Part shown: one piece after another, positions 13,801 through 22,000 of the stretch
How positions within the stretch are numbered: the first letter of the stretch is position 1
Layout: each line of letters starts with the position of its first letter
Assembly: GCF_032854445.1 (NCBI RefSeq)
Contig: NC_088295.1
Span: forward strand, 2,050,501-2,114,500
DNA from: Liolophura sinensis
Lineage: Eukaryota; Mollusca; Polyplacophora; Chitonida; Chitonidae
Reading direction: 5' to 3'
DNA: 64,000 nt
Notes under the pieces: model-generated
The model's database searches: none
Seen by the model: the letters and a program-made list of their open reading frames with translations, nothing else
What the model was told of the DNA's origin: nothing
Program-made: the position numbers and the translations under genes

Positions 13801-15494
13801 AACGTAATGCCAGTGGCAAGGGATTCCCTTGCTGTCATCCCCATCATTGGAGTACATACTGATGTAGTCTAATGGATCAGAGCCGCCCATCCTACAGGAA
13901 AACAGAACAGCTGTACAATATGATGTGATCCTAACCCACTGAATCACAGATCCTACAGGAAAACAGAACAGCTGTACAATATGGTGTGATCCTAACCCAC
14001 TGAGTCACCCATCCTACAGGAAAACAGAACAGCTGTACAATATGGTGTGATCCTAACCCACTGAGTCACCCATCCTACAGGAAAACAGAACAGCTGTACA
14101 ATATGGTGTAATCCTAACCCACTGAGTCACCCATCCTAAAGGAAAACAGAACAGCTGTACAATATGGTGTGATCCTAACCCACTGAATCACCCATCCTAC
14201 AGGAAAACAGAACAGCTGTACAATATGGTGTGATCCTAACCCACTGAGTCACCCATCCTACAGGAAAACAGAACAGCTGTACAATATGGTGTGATCCTAA
14301 CCCACTGAGTCGCCCATCCTACAGGAAAACAGAACAGCTGTACAATATGGTGTAATCCTAACCCACTGAGTCACCCATCCTACAGGAAAACAGAACAGCT
14401 GTACAATATGGTGTGATCCTAACCCACTGAGTCACCCATCCTACAAGAAAACAGAACAGCTGTACAATATGATGTGATCCTAACCCACTCAGTCACCCAT
14501 CCTACAGGAAATCAGAACAGAACAGCAGTCAAACATGGTGTGATCCTAACCCATTCTATTACAATAAAGGTCACAGAATATGTCATAGGTGCAGCAGTCG
14601 ATCACTTCCTGGAAATCCCAAGCTGTAGTATTCCTGATTTTCAAAATGTTTATTGCATTCTACATATATACGGTACAGACTGTTCTCAACACTGGATATT
14701 TTCTGTTATCTGCTAACAAGGACTGGGTATATTGGCAGACTGCACAACCCAAAGTACACTGAACACAGAACATCATAAACAAAACGTTTTAGTTTGAACA
14801 TTTTCACTAAAACAGATGCACATTATCCTCTGCTAAATAATGATAAACTTAAATGTAGTACTTACTAGTTACATCAAAGAGGAGAGTTGTTGGTATCATT
14901 TTTAGACCTAAATTTTTTGCATCTCTATGGCCCATTTTCACCAAAAAAACTTCCTAACTTAACCCTTTTCCGTAAATCACATCACATAAATGTGCCATAA
15001 CTAACAGATGATGTCATTCCAAAAATGCTTAAAGAAATATAATCTAGCCTACAAAGTTTTGTCAAAATATGTGGCCCTGAGTACTTGTACATAGACCTAC
15101 AAAAATTTTGAATAATTTTGAAAAGTCAATTTACTGAAAAAGACTGTTTAATTAAACATTACAGCAGGTATTCCTTGTTAACCGTTCTAGCTTAGCCACA
15201 CCTGTAAATTAGCAATTGACAGTTACGTAATATGTGAGAATGACAACTGTAAGACTCCACAGTGCCAGAATGTTTCATGTTGCCAAGGGCCATAACCTAG
15301 CAGACGAAGAGGTGCGGATGTTGTTTCCCTTACCAAAACTTGACAAGTGTAGTTGCCTGAAAAGGATTTAATTGGTCTGGATAGAGTTCGCTGCACTGTT
15401 TGTCAATTGCTTCCAATCCACTGAAATCCCCATCACCAACCCGGTATGACACAGCATTTAATGACACGCCTGCTTCTTCCTGCTTCCCCGCCAT
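1751..15494 (-). CDS. SUFU: Suppressor of fused homologue (complete gene, 10 coding exons)
   Basis: SUFU binds GLI/Ci transcription factors and restrains Hedgehog signalling in cytoplasm and nucleus. Joined exons (minus strand): 15494-15334, 13891-13757, 13419-13283, 12341-12196, 7754-7669, 6465-6310, 5657-5520, 3970-3829, 2105-2037, 1825-1751. Together they give 1245 nt, or 414 residues plus TGA, and phase agrees at all nine introns. Recognisable blocks are LYPDQLNPFQATTLVKFW, GGSDPLDYISMY, HWHYVTYGFSDLYGD, PSGFGFELTFRLKKE, TGDHIPW and RHMLITDD (N-terminal domain), then CHITDMKR and IERDGSSL, then AQLRFDAEAAELLPLVV and ARLKKGRF (C-terminal domain). Tyr140 and Asp152 keep the spacing of human Tyr147 and Asp159, which I recall as part of the GLI-binding region. 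Human SUFU is 484 residues; the shortfall is mainly in the disordered linker between the two lobes, so either the linker is short here or a weakly conserved exon was missed in intron 6. The start was chosen at the only ATG upstream of the conserved block with a clean exon. It is divergent to RPTOR. Confidence 0.93.
2037..2105 (-). CDS. SUFU: SUFU coding exon 9
   Basis: Codons 368-390: VYCSRDLLDHMCTDLEKLNK followed by LDQ, aligning with human ILLTEEFVEKMLEDLEDLTS. The acceptor is TTTTGTAG|GTGTAC and the donor GATCAG|GTAACT. Confidence 0.88.
2210..3650. repeat. 23-bp minisatellite in SUFU intron 8, donor-derived
   Basis: Near-perfect units of GGTCATCCACCTACAGATGA type at 2210-2460, then increasingly degenerate units to about 3650 with a poly-G run near 2467. 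On the SUFU strand the unit reads ATCTGTAG|GTGGATGA, close to the exon 8 junction ATCTGCAG|GTAGGTTGATCA. Confidence 0.88.
3829..3970 (-). CDS. SUFU: SUFU coding exon 8
   Basis: Codons 320-367. Reads ARLKKGRFFIFHSG and EDPLVAQGSYLQ, matching human GRLLHGRHFTYKS and HPYAAHGPWLQ. The acceptor is TGTTTCAG|AGCTAG and the donor CTGCAG|GTAGGT, phase 0. The donor region is the likely source of the 23-bp array in intron 8. Confidence 0.92.
3971..5519. other. SUFU intron 7
   Basis: Mostly unique sequence. It contains the tyrosine-recombinase relic at about 4561-4860 (minus). No SUFU-like block or tandem array was seen elsewhere in it. Confidence 0.6.
4561..4860 (-). pseudogene. Relic of a Crypton-like tyrosine recombinase (transposon fragment)
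   Basis: The minus-strand frame reads CWYYMQEVGVNSLCSMMADI, then LRYTNYCLRATAATVQSHTG and IISVTGHRNGSSLRSYI followed by a stop. This matches the C-terminal catalytic part of Crypton/ZMYM-type tyrosine recombinases: Arg in the YTNxxxRAT block, the TGHRN block, and the SLxSY tyrosine. Only about 85 residues are visible and the frame is lost upstream, so it is a fossil rather than an active gene. It inserted in SUFU intron 7 in the same orientation as SUFU. Which element family it belongs to cannot be settled here. Confidence 0.72.
5520..5657 (-). CDS. SUFU: SUFU coding exon 7
   Basis: Codons 274-319 plus two bases. The first half is Ser/Pro/Lys-rich and poorly conserved (linker). The second half, VEKLDSAQLRFDAEAAELLP, matches human LESVHLKFNQESGALIP. 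The acceptor is CGCCAG|TGTGGT and the donor GTCAA|GTAAGT. The phase join to exon 6 is consistent, but an intervening linker exon cannot be excluded. Confidence 0.85.
5900..6090. repeat. Short tandem repeat in SUFU intron 6
   Basis: Three to four imperfect copies of a roughly 57-bp unit containing AGGAAACCATCTACCTGTGC and CCAGACAAGACC. On the SUFU strand each copy carries a donor-like AG|GTAGRT. It does not clearly match the edge of exon 6 or 7. Confidence 0.7.
6310..6465 (-). CDS. SUFU: SUFU coding exon 6
   Basis: Codons 222-273 plus two bases. Reads CHITDMKRQKSVFDV, LLVKEGIERDGSSLG and CSWCKPGE, matching human LITDMRR and GIETDGSNLSG. The acceptor is GTTTTAG|GGTGGG and the donor GAGAG|GTACAC. 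Confidence 0.92.
6700..7680. repeat. 29-bp minisatellite in SUFU intron 5, donor-derived
   Basis: About 16-18 close 29-bp units (GAGGTAATGTGAGCACTGAC then TGTTTGAGA) to about 7200, then a diverged zone up to exon 5. On the SUFU strand each unit reads CATTACCTCTCTCAAACAGT then CAGT, closely matching the exon 5 end and donor CATTGCCTCTCTTAAACG|GT then CAGT. Because 29 is not a multiple of 3, all three frames stay open and produce spurious ORFs. Confidence 0.9.
7669..7754 (-). CDS. SUFU: SUFU coding exon 5
   Basis: Codons 194-221 plus two bases. Reads VVGVMDDEVKAAQRWRGAAV and IDLIASLK, matching the family motif VGV...E..AAQ.W.G..V..LL. The acceptor is CTATAG|GTAGTT and the donor AAACG|GTCAGT. 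The donor is non-optimal at position +3, and it is the junction from which the 29-bp array in intron 5 appears to derive. Confidence 0.88.
8105..8392 (-). mobile_element. tRNA-derived SINE, minus orientation
   Basis: Read on the minus strand it starts with a tRNA-like head, CTCTGTGGCTCAGTCGGTTA (A box) and GAGTTCAAGTCCAG (B box). It continues through a body containing GTTTCCTCCCACCGTAATGC and ends with a GTAAAACACCAATGAAATAA tail of A/T-rich repeats. The tail type is widespread in molluscs. A second copy lies at 10868-11098. Confidence 0.8.
8858..8930 (-). mobile_element. tRNA-like segment, probable SINE head or tRNA pseudogene
   Basis: The minus strand has ATAGCTCAGTGGGATA (A-box-like) and GTGGGTTCGAATCCCGC (a complete T arm with B box), plus a GGAC/GTCC anticodon-like stem. 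The flanks do not form an acceptor stem, so it is not a functional tRNA as read. Confidence 0.45.
9465..9815. repeat. 60-bp tandem repeat in SUFU intron 4, 6 units
   Basis: Unit containing ATTTTTGACCAGCAATTCAT, TCCAGAGGACAAAGAACAAT and AACTGTTGATCC. The copies are nearly identical, implying recent expansion. No link to an exon edge was seen. As 60 is a multiple of 3, minus-strand pseudo-ORFs result. Confidence 0.93.
9816..12195. other. SUFU intron 4, proximal part
   Basis: Non-repetitive apart from the SINE copy at 10868-11098. The ORFs of about 70-115 codons here show no conserved domain that I can recognise. Phase of the flanking exons (4 and 5) already joins cleanly, so no exon is required. 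Confidence 0.55.
10868..11098 (-). mobile_element. Second copy of the tRNA-derived SINE, minus orientation
   Basis: Shares GGTGTTTAACACCTTACTCA, GGCCAGCATTATGGTGGGAG and the tRNA-like head (GTTAGCATGG, GAGTTCAAGTCCAG on the minus strand) with 8105-8392. It is more diverged and internally shortened. Confidence 0.75.
12196..12341 (-). CDS. SUFU: SUFU coding exon 4
   Basis: Codons 145-193. Reads TGDHIPWNKSLN, RHMLITDDQDLPPLSTKFG and VEFRQ. The acceptor is TTTGACTAG|GAAATG and the donor GACAG|GTATGG, phase 0. Confidence 0.93.
12480..13282. repeat. About 88-bp array in SUFU intron 3, donor-derived
   Basis: About nine units, each containing TAACTCACCTGTCTGAAAGA and CAACTTGGTCAGCTGGTCAT. On the SUFU strand each reads CCAAGTTGTCTTTCAGACAG|GTGAGTTACAG, a near copy of the exon 3 end CCAAGTATGTCTTCCAGACAG with the same donor. 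The genuine exon 3 sits at the proximal end of the array. Confidence 0.93.
13283..13419 (-). CDS. SUFU: SUFU coding exon 3
   Basis: Codons 99-144 plus one base. Reads TSGPGQPSGFGFELTFRLKK and then WPAQLMNRLAKYVFQTG. The acceptor is ATCGGCAG|AACATC and the donor CAGACAG|GTGAGT. The last 20 or so exon bases and the donor are copied about nine times in intron 3. Confidence 0.95.
13757..13891 (-). CDS. SUFU: SUFU coding exon 2
   Basis: Codons 54-98 plus two bases. Reads WMGGSDPLDYISMY and HWHYVTYGFSDLYGDGRVH. The acceptor is TTTTCCTGTAG|GATGGG and the donor CATCA|GTAAGT. This acceptor is the template of the 61-bp array just upstream in intron 1. Confidence 0.95.
13892..14560. repeat. 61-bp array in SUFU intron 1, acceptor-derived
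   Basis: About ten to eleven units. Each contains CCCATCCTACAGGAAAACAG then AACAGCTGTACAATATGG. On the SUFU strand this reads CTGTTTTCCTGTAG|GATGGG, the exact exon 2 acceptor with the first exon bases. One copy at about 14137 has TAAAGG instead of TACAGG, changing the CTGTAG acceptor to CTTTAG. A mid-array copy near 14440 has TACAAG, losing the acceptor AG. Confidence 0.93.
14561..15333. other. SUFU intron 1, proximal part
   Basis: Unique AT-rich sequence. Nothing recognisable was found beyond the exon 1 donor at its right edge. Confidence 0.5.
15334..15494 (-). CDS. SUFU: SUFU coding exon 1
   Basis: Residues 1-53 plus two bases of codon 54. Begins MAGKQEEAGV and contains the family block LYPDQLNPFQATTLVKF. 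The donor reads TTTTG|GTAAGG, phase 2. The N-terminus before the conserved block is shorter than the proline-rich human one. Confidence 0.9.
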
Positions 15495-15875
15495 AGTTTG
15501 AAAGTTGTACCATTTAATTCTCGTTTCATCCGCTAGGATCGCGACGAACCTGTCATACTTATTAAATTACCTTTTAAAACAAGAGTGTATACAATTCTTT
15601 TTCTGTCTGTAAGCTTTTGTAAGACATAAAACATTAAATTTGGAAAATATTCCGCTGCGTTTTATTGTCATTCTGTTCCGAAATATGTCTAGACATATGC
15701 ACGCATTTTTCTATAGCGGACATGGATAGTCATCAAAATAACAAATATGGCTGCTCCCATGTGTCATGACCGTGTGGAGTGGGAAGTGTTGAAATAAGGC
15801 GTTATATTCATGGATGTCATGATGTCTTAGACTGCCAGTTCTTGGAAGAAGATATTTCCATTTCATGTCGTTAAA
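15495..15875. promoter_or_regulatory. Shared divergent promoter of SUFU and RPTOR
   Basis: Only 381 bp separate the SUFU start codon (minus) from the RPTOR start codon (plus), so both 5' UTRs and core promoters must lie here unless non-coding first exons exist elsewhere. No TATA box is obvious. A plus-strand ATGGCTGC element at about 15747 resembles the YY1-type motif of housekeeping promoters. Transcription start sites cannot be placed from sequence alone. Confidence 0.7.
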
Positions 15876-16028
15876 ATGATGACAGGCGAGCTGGATTTCA
15901 GTGTGTTTGGGGACGAGGAAGACGATGTTGATGACTGGGACCTCCCCCTAGCTTTCACGAGCCCTCGTCACACTGAGAAAATACAGGGCCCAAAGACTGT
16001 CACCCAGACATGGCGCATGAAAGAAAGG
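15876..16028 (+). CDS. RPTOR: RPTOR coding exon 1
   Basis: Residues 1-51. Begins [20 protein letters not shown] and then [17 protein letters not shown] and TWRMKER, matching human DWNLPLAF and WRMKDR. Two consecutive ATGs allow a start at 15876 or 15879. The donor AGG|GTGTGA is weak but in phase 0 with exon 2. Confidence 0.92.
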
Positions 16029-19000
16029 GTGTGACATGACTTTTCTGTGTTGTGATTCAAATGGAAAGTTAAAAGTGTTTACTGTGGTGAATTGGTCGTA
16101 GTTGTTAAGGCAATACCATCATTCTGAGATCTAGATATTCCTTGTCCGGGATGGTCAAAATGATGGTGATTTTAAATGCTAAGCCAACAGTAATTTACAC
16201 GTGTGATGGGCTTTCACTTTCGTTTTCCTATCAAAGTTTCATGTGAAGCATGTATATTTGTGCCCTGTTTTTGATGACTGCATATTGTTCAAGGTCTCTT
16301 GATAAGACATTTCTGGGAAAATGTGCTAATCTGCATTTGACTGTCACAGCACAGCACCCACCACATCAAAGTAATCTTCAAAGTACATAGAATATACTAA
16401 CCGTATTAAGGCTCTGCACTAATTAAATTCTTTCTAGTAAGTTGAGTTGGTATTTCAGGAATCTCGCGAGTTCACACAGGTTGAGACGAGACAGGTTGGA
16501 ATCTCTCACACACTACCTAGGCATTACAGACCCTTACTCTGCATTGTCGAAAGTCAGAATGAACTCGTATGGCACTTCCGGCCTATCCAAACTTGAAAGC
16601 TGGGAACCTTGACCCGTGCATAAAGCTATGGAATTTCATGTGACACACTTTAATATATATATTTTTTTACGGTAATAAGGATTTGTGAAAATAGAATGAA
16701 ATTGGACATTTAGAAGAGCCGTCTTATCCAATGTTAATTGTCTTCTCCTCGACCAACCCTGACTTGTCCATATCTGCCTGATCTTGTGAAACAGAAATGC
16801 CCACTCAGCTTATTGTATCATATTATTTTGTAAGACTATGACATCGACTAGAATATGCAGATGTTTTAAAATATTCAACTGAAGTACCTGAACTGTGACA
16901 CAAAACAAGCCTTATGTATCCCTCTAGGGCACCAATATTTACTCATATTTTTTCGCAGATTTCGTACAGTAGCAATGTCAGATTAATCATTCAGATTTTA
17001 CTGTTTATGTCATTTCCATTTTATGAAGTGTTCAGTGGTATGAAATATGATATTTTCTAAAATCAGAGATGGGTCCCACACATGAACACATAGGGATTGT
17101 TTTACATGATAATTTTAATGTACATGTACATCTGTATGAAGAATAAAGTGAGAGATCCTCATTTTACTCCATGTCATTGTCCTTGAAGATAATAATATTA
17201 ATCTGATAGTTTCATGTATGTTGCAGATATTGGCTGTTAGTTATGGACTATATTGAGCTCTTTATTGATGTTTCCTGTTCAGTAGGAAACAAGATACGAT
17301 TTAAGACAAATTTGCAGATATCTGACATTAGGAGACCTTTAATGGTGTCATCCATTTGTTATCGATACAAACTGATTTATTCATATTGTAGATGAAGACT
17401 GTGAGTGTGGCTCTTGTCTTGTGTCTCAATGTGGGTGTGGACCCTCCAGACATTGTCAAAACTACGCCTTGTGCTCGCTTAGAGTGCTGGTTAGGTATGT
17501 TAGCTTACAATTGATCACACAGTGTAAAACACCAATCAAATAGATCAGTAATTTAATACAAATAATTACACATTTCAATTAAGTAATTTGAAATAAATGT
17601 GTTCATCCTATTTTATAACCAGACCAATTAAGCAACTGTTGATCCTCTTTCTGGCACTTGAATTCATGAGATATGTTAAGCTCTACTGTTATTACTTACA
17701 AAGAGTAGTGACCACTTAATTTAGAGTTTGGGCCTTTGAGACATTTAAAATTTGAAGAACAAGCAAACTTTTGAGAACAAGTGATCATTTACTAAAGGAG
17801 CTTGACCGCCCCTGCTTTGTGGAGGAGTCCACTTGATACATCACTCCAGAAAAATATTCATTTATTCTAAGCTCTGTTCATTAATAATTTGGTATGTTTT
17901 GATGATGATGACTATCCTTCACAGATCCATTGTCTATGAGCCCCCATAAAGCTCTTGAGGGGGTGGGGGCCAATCTTCAGAAGCAGTATGAACGCTGGCA
18001 ACCCAGAGCTCGCTACAAGCAGAGCTTGGATCCCACAGTGGATGAAGTCAAGAAACTTTGCTCTTCTCTCAGACGGAATGCCAAGGTAGTATTATACGTG
18101 CACTTAATCACTCTGATTCTGCAGATGGTATAACCAGCCCTCAAAATTCGAAAAAACCTGCTTAATCAGGAAAATGTGGTGTGAAATTTACCTTGCGGAA
18201 CCTTTAGTTTGGTGACGCAGATTATTAAATTCAAATTAAATTACGTTAAGTTATAATAGTGGACAAGTTTTACAATCCAGGCACAGCTAGCGTTAGTCAC
18301 ACTCCTTTGAGTGATCGACATTGGTGGATTTGTGCAGGCATGGTGATTTCACAATTGCTCGGAAATACTTTTTCGGTTCCATGTACTTTGGACTTTGGAA
18401 TAAGTGGGAATTGTTTTTGTGGTTCCCAACAATTTCTGCTATGGGAACCAATTTACCTGTAATAATTGTATGTTAATGGCATTTCATGAAATAAATTTTT
18501 ATATCTGATGTATTGTGAAGATTTAATTATCACTGACTTGTAAAACATTTTCATTTGAAATGTGTGAATTGTCACTGACTAATTGAAGTGCCTGACTGAA
18601 GATTATGGAAACAGAATAAGTCCTGTTATTTCGCACAAAAATGGAGAGAGAACTGGACACACTAAACTTATGTCAATTTGAGTTACCTGCTCTACTTAAA
18701 AAGTCCAATGTAGCAGGTGATAAATACGACTAGCAGAACAACCTTAAACTTAAACGCATCTCAGAAACCGAATTTCATGTGAAGTACGATTTCCTTTGTC
18801 AGAGACCTTGATTTGGAGATACATTTTCCTTAGTCACCAGCATTGCTACCTACTTGTCCATGGTGTATAGACACAGCTCAGCACACAAAGATTGAATCCA
18901 TATTCTTTGAGGTCACTTGTGGCAACAAAGTACAACCACGTATTGACAATTTAGCCAAATTTTGAAAGCTTTTAACTCAAACATTTAGACAACTAACTCT

Positions 19001-22000
19001 TTTCAATGTTTACAAAGCTGCACTATGTGAGGAAGCCTTTTTTCATAGAAAATGGACTTTGGGATTATTTTAAACCTGATAATGACACATCGGTCAGTAG
19101 ACATAACCTGTGGCACCCGCTTCGCTTTAGTGTGAATTTCGTCAACAAATAGAGTTTATCAGCCCACTTAACTGATGCAGACATGATGACATGAAGTTTT
19201 TTCACTTCGTTCTATTCTTTTCTATGCCATTTTCTATGCCAATGATATATCGTTTGCCTGTTTTTGAATTTGCATGACCTCTGCGCAAACTGAACGATCG
19301 TTCGTGCCAATTTTTGAGGGCTGTGTAACTCAAATTATCTTCATCAAGAAGAACATTAGAGATTAGCTTGATGTTAATTTTAACTAACATTGTTGAAGGA
19401 AAAGTTATTTTAGTGTTGACTATTGAAATTAATCATGCTGTAATGTTTGTGTACTTATATCTAGTCTTTGCATTTTCTCAAATTGTCGTTACCCTTAGTG
19501 TATGTGACTTTCAATGAATGCCAGCTTTCTGTACCATTGGCAGCTGAAATTTTGAAACTAAAATGTGTGTGTTAGGCTGACCAAATTTAGGTCTGTCATA
19601 AAAATACATGTACATGTGTCTTAACTGAAATCATGTCCTAAGATTCTGTTCATTTCTTGTAATCATCTGAGATCTCCCTACTGTATTGTGTAATCATCTG
19701 AGATCTCCCTACCGTATCGTGTAATCATCTGAGATCTCCCTACCCTATTGTGTAATCATGTGAGATCTCCCTATCGTATCGTGTAATCATGTGAGATCTC
19801 CCTATCGTATCGTGTAATCATCTGAGGTCTCCCTACCGTATCGTGTGATCATCTGAAATCTCCCTGCCGTATCGTGTAATCATCTGAGATCCCCTGGCCA
19901 TATCATGTAATCATCTGAGATCTCCCTACCGTATCGTGTAATCATCTGAGGTCTCCCTACCGTATCGTGTGATCATCTGAAATCTCCCTGCCGTATCGTG
20001 TAATCATCTGAGATCCCCTGGCCATATCGTGTAATCATCTGAGATCTCCCTACCGTATTGTGTAATCATCTGAGGTCTCCCTACCGTATCGTGTGATCAT
20101 CTGAAATCTCCAGGCCATATCATGTAGTCATCTGAGATCTCCCGACTGTATCGTGTAATCATCTGAGATCTCCCCACCGTATCGTGTAATCATCTAAGAT
20201 CTCCCCACCATATCATGTAATCATCTGAGGTCTCCCTACCCTATCGTGTAATCATCTGAGATCTGCCTACCCTATTGTGTGATCATCTGGAATATTCGTG
20301 CTGCATCGTGTAATCATCTGAGATCTCCTGGCCATATCATGTAATAATCTGAGATCTCCCTACCCTATCGTGTAATCATGTGAGATCTTCCTACCGTATT
20401 GTTACAGGAAGAGAGGGTCCTGTTTCACTACAATGGACATGGTGTCCCAAGACCCACAGTCAATGGAGAGATCTGGGTGTTCAATAAGGTAAGCTTCAGT
20501 ATGTGGTTTGAATCAGTCTAGATTCTCTGTAGTGTAATCACAAGCTTTATGTATCTATTTGTGAGGGTTGAACTCCATACTACTACTTGACAGTATTTAG
20601 TTCTCTTGTTTGATGAAAGCCCCCTTACTGTCACAGATTGTGCGGTCTTGTGTCTGCTCATGTGCCCGTTTGCTCAGGTCAACATTTGTTGAAGACCACT
20701 TCTCTTCCACCAGTATGGTGATTGTATTTGTATGATGTATCTGGGACATTAGCTGGCCAACAGTCAGTCCACGGTTTACTCCAGGCACTCTGGTTTTCTT
20801 CACCCTGATAATACTGACTGCCATGAGGAAAAGTAAAATGTAGACAGCAGGGCCTGATCCTGACATGTTATGTTGTTTTTGACAGACGTGCAACCAGTAA
20901 AAGCTTTGCTTTAGAAAACTTAAATTTTAATTAAATTGTGTATTCTCTGACATGACTGTACGCTGAAAGCTCTTGCGAATACTGTCCTAGGAGAGATTGA
21001 GACAGTTCAACCTGACTTTCGTTATTGGATCACTTCTCTTTTTGATATTTTAATCAATGAGCATGAGTCATTCTCATGCATGTGGTTTGCTGGAAACTTT
21101 CCAAGGGACTTTAATTAGCATCAGAAACTTAAATGAGACCCCCTGATATGCATTTCTGAGACCCCCTGATATGCATTTCTGAGACCCCCTGATATGCATT
21201 TCTGAGACCCCCTGATATGCATTTCTGAGACCCTCTGATATGCATTCCTGAGACCCCCTGATATGCATTTCTGAGACCCCCTGATATGCATTTCTGAGAC
21301 CCATTGATATGCATTTCTGGCTAACAACCTGCCTAAACCCACTACCGCACTACCATCTAGTCTGGTGCCAAACTGGTATGAGCTGAATTGGGGTTGGTGA
21401 CCTGGTCACTGTAGTTTAACCATGAGAGTTTCACAGCCACAACCAATTTCAACTGTTCCAAAGCGAGTGAGAAAGGCTTCTGCTATGGAATAATGGTGTG
21501 CTCTATCTATCTAAAATTGTTAAAGGTGAAACAACATTTTTTTTTTTTTTGATTATGGGTCTGTTGATGAGAATTGCCAGAGTCCCATTATGGAGGCATG
21601 AAAAAATGTGAAAAAATTGCCGGAAGTAGTTTCACCCAAGTACGACATGTCAGTGCGCTTAACGAAATAGAGCGTGTTATGGTCAAACATTAGCTTCCTT
21701 TCGTGATGTTTTCTTTATTATTTTGTTGGGATTTATATGTTGTGATTATGCATTGAATGAAAATTTTAATTTTGTTTGGAGTCGTGCTTTCAATTATTAT
21801 ACATTTAGTTTCATGTCAGGAAAGCTTATCGAATGCACTTGCACTATTTTGAAGGTCATAATGGTAAATGCCACATACAGGTTGGTACCTTGATTGCCTG
21901 TGGTAGTTTACATAGCGAAAAGATTTACACCATGTAAGGTAGCCTACGTTCATGTATTTAACAGCTATTGTATTTATTGTATTTAGGCCTACCTTACAGC

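Noticed and set aside
20597-20893. 98-codon minus-strand ORF in RPTOR intron 4
   Set aside because: No recognised domain, no repeat relatives visible, no splice-consistent context.
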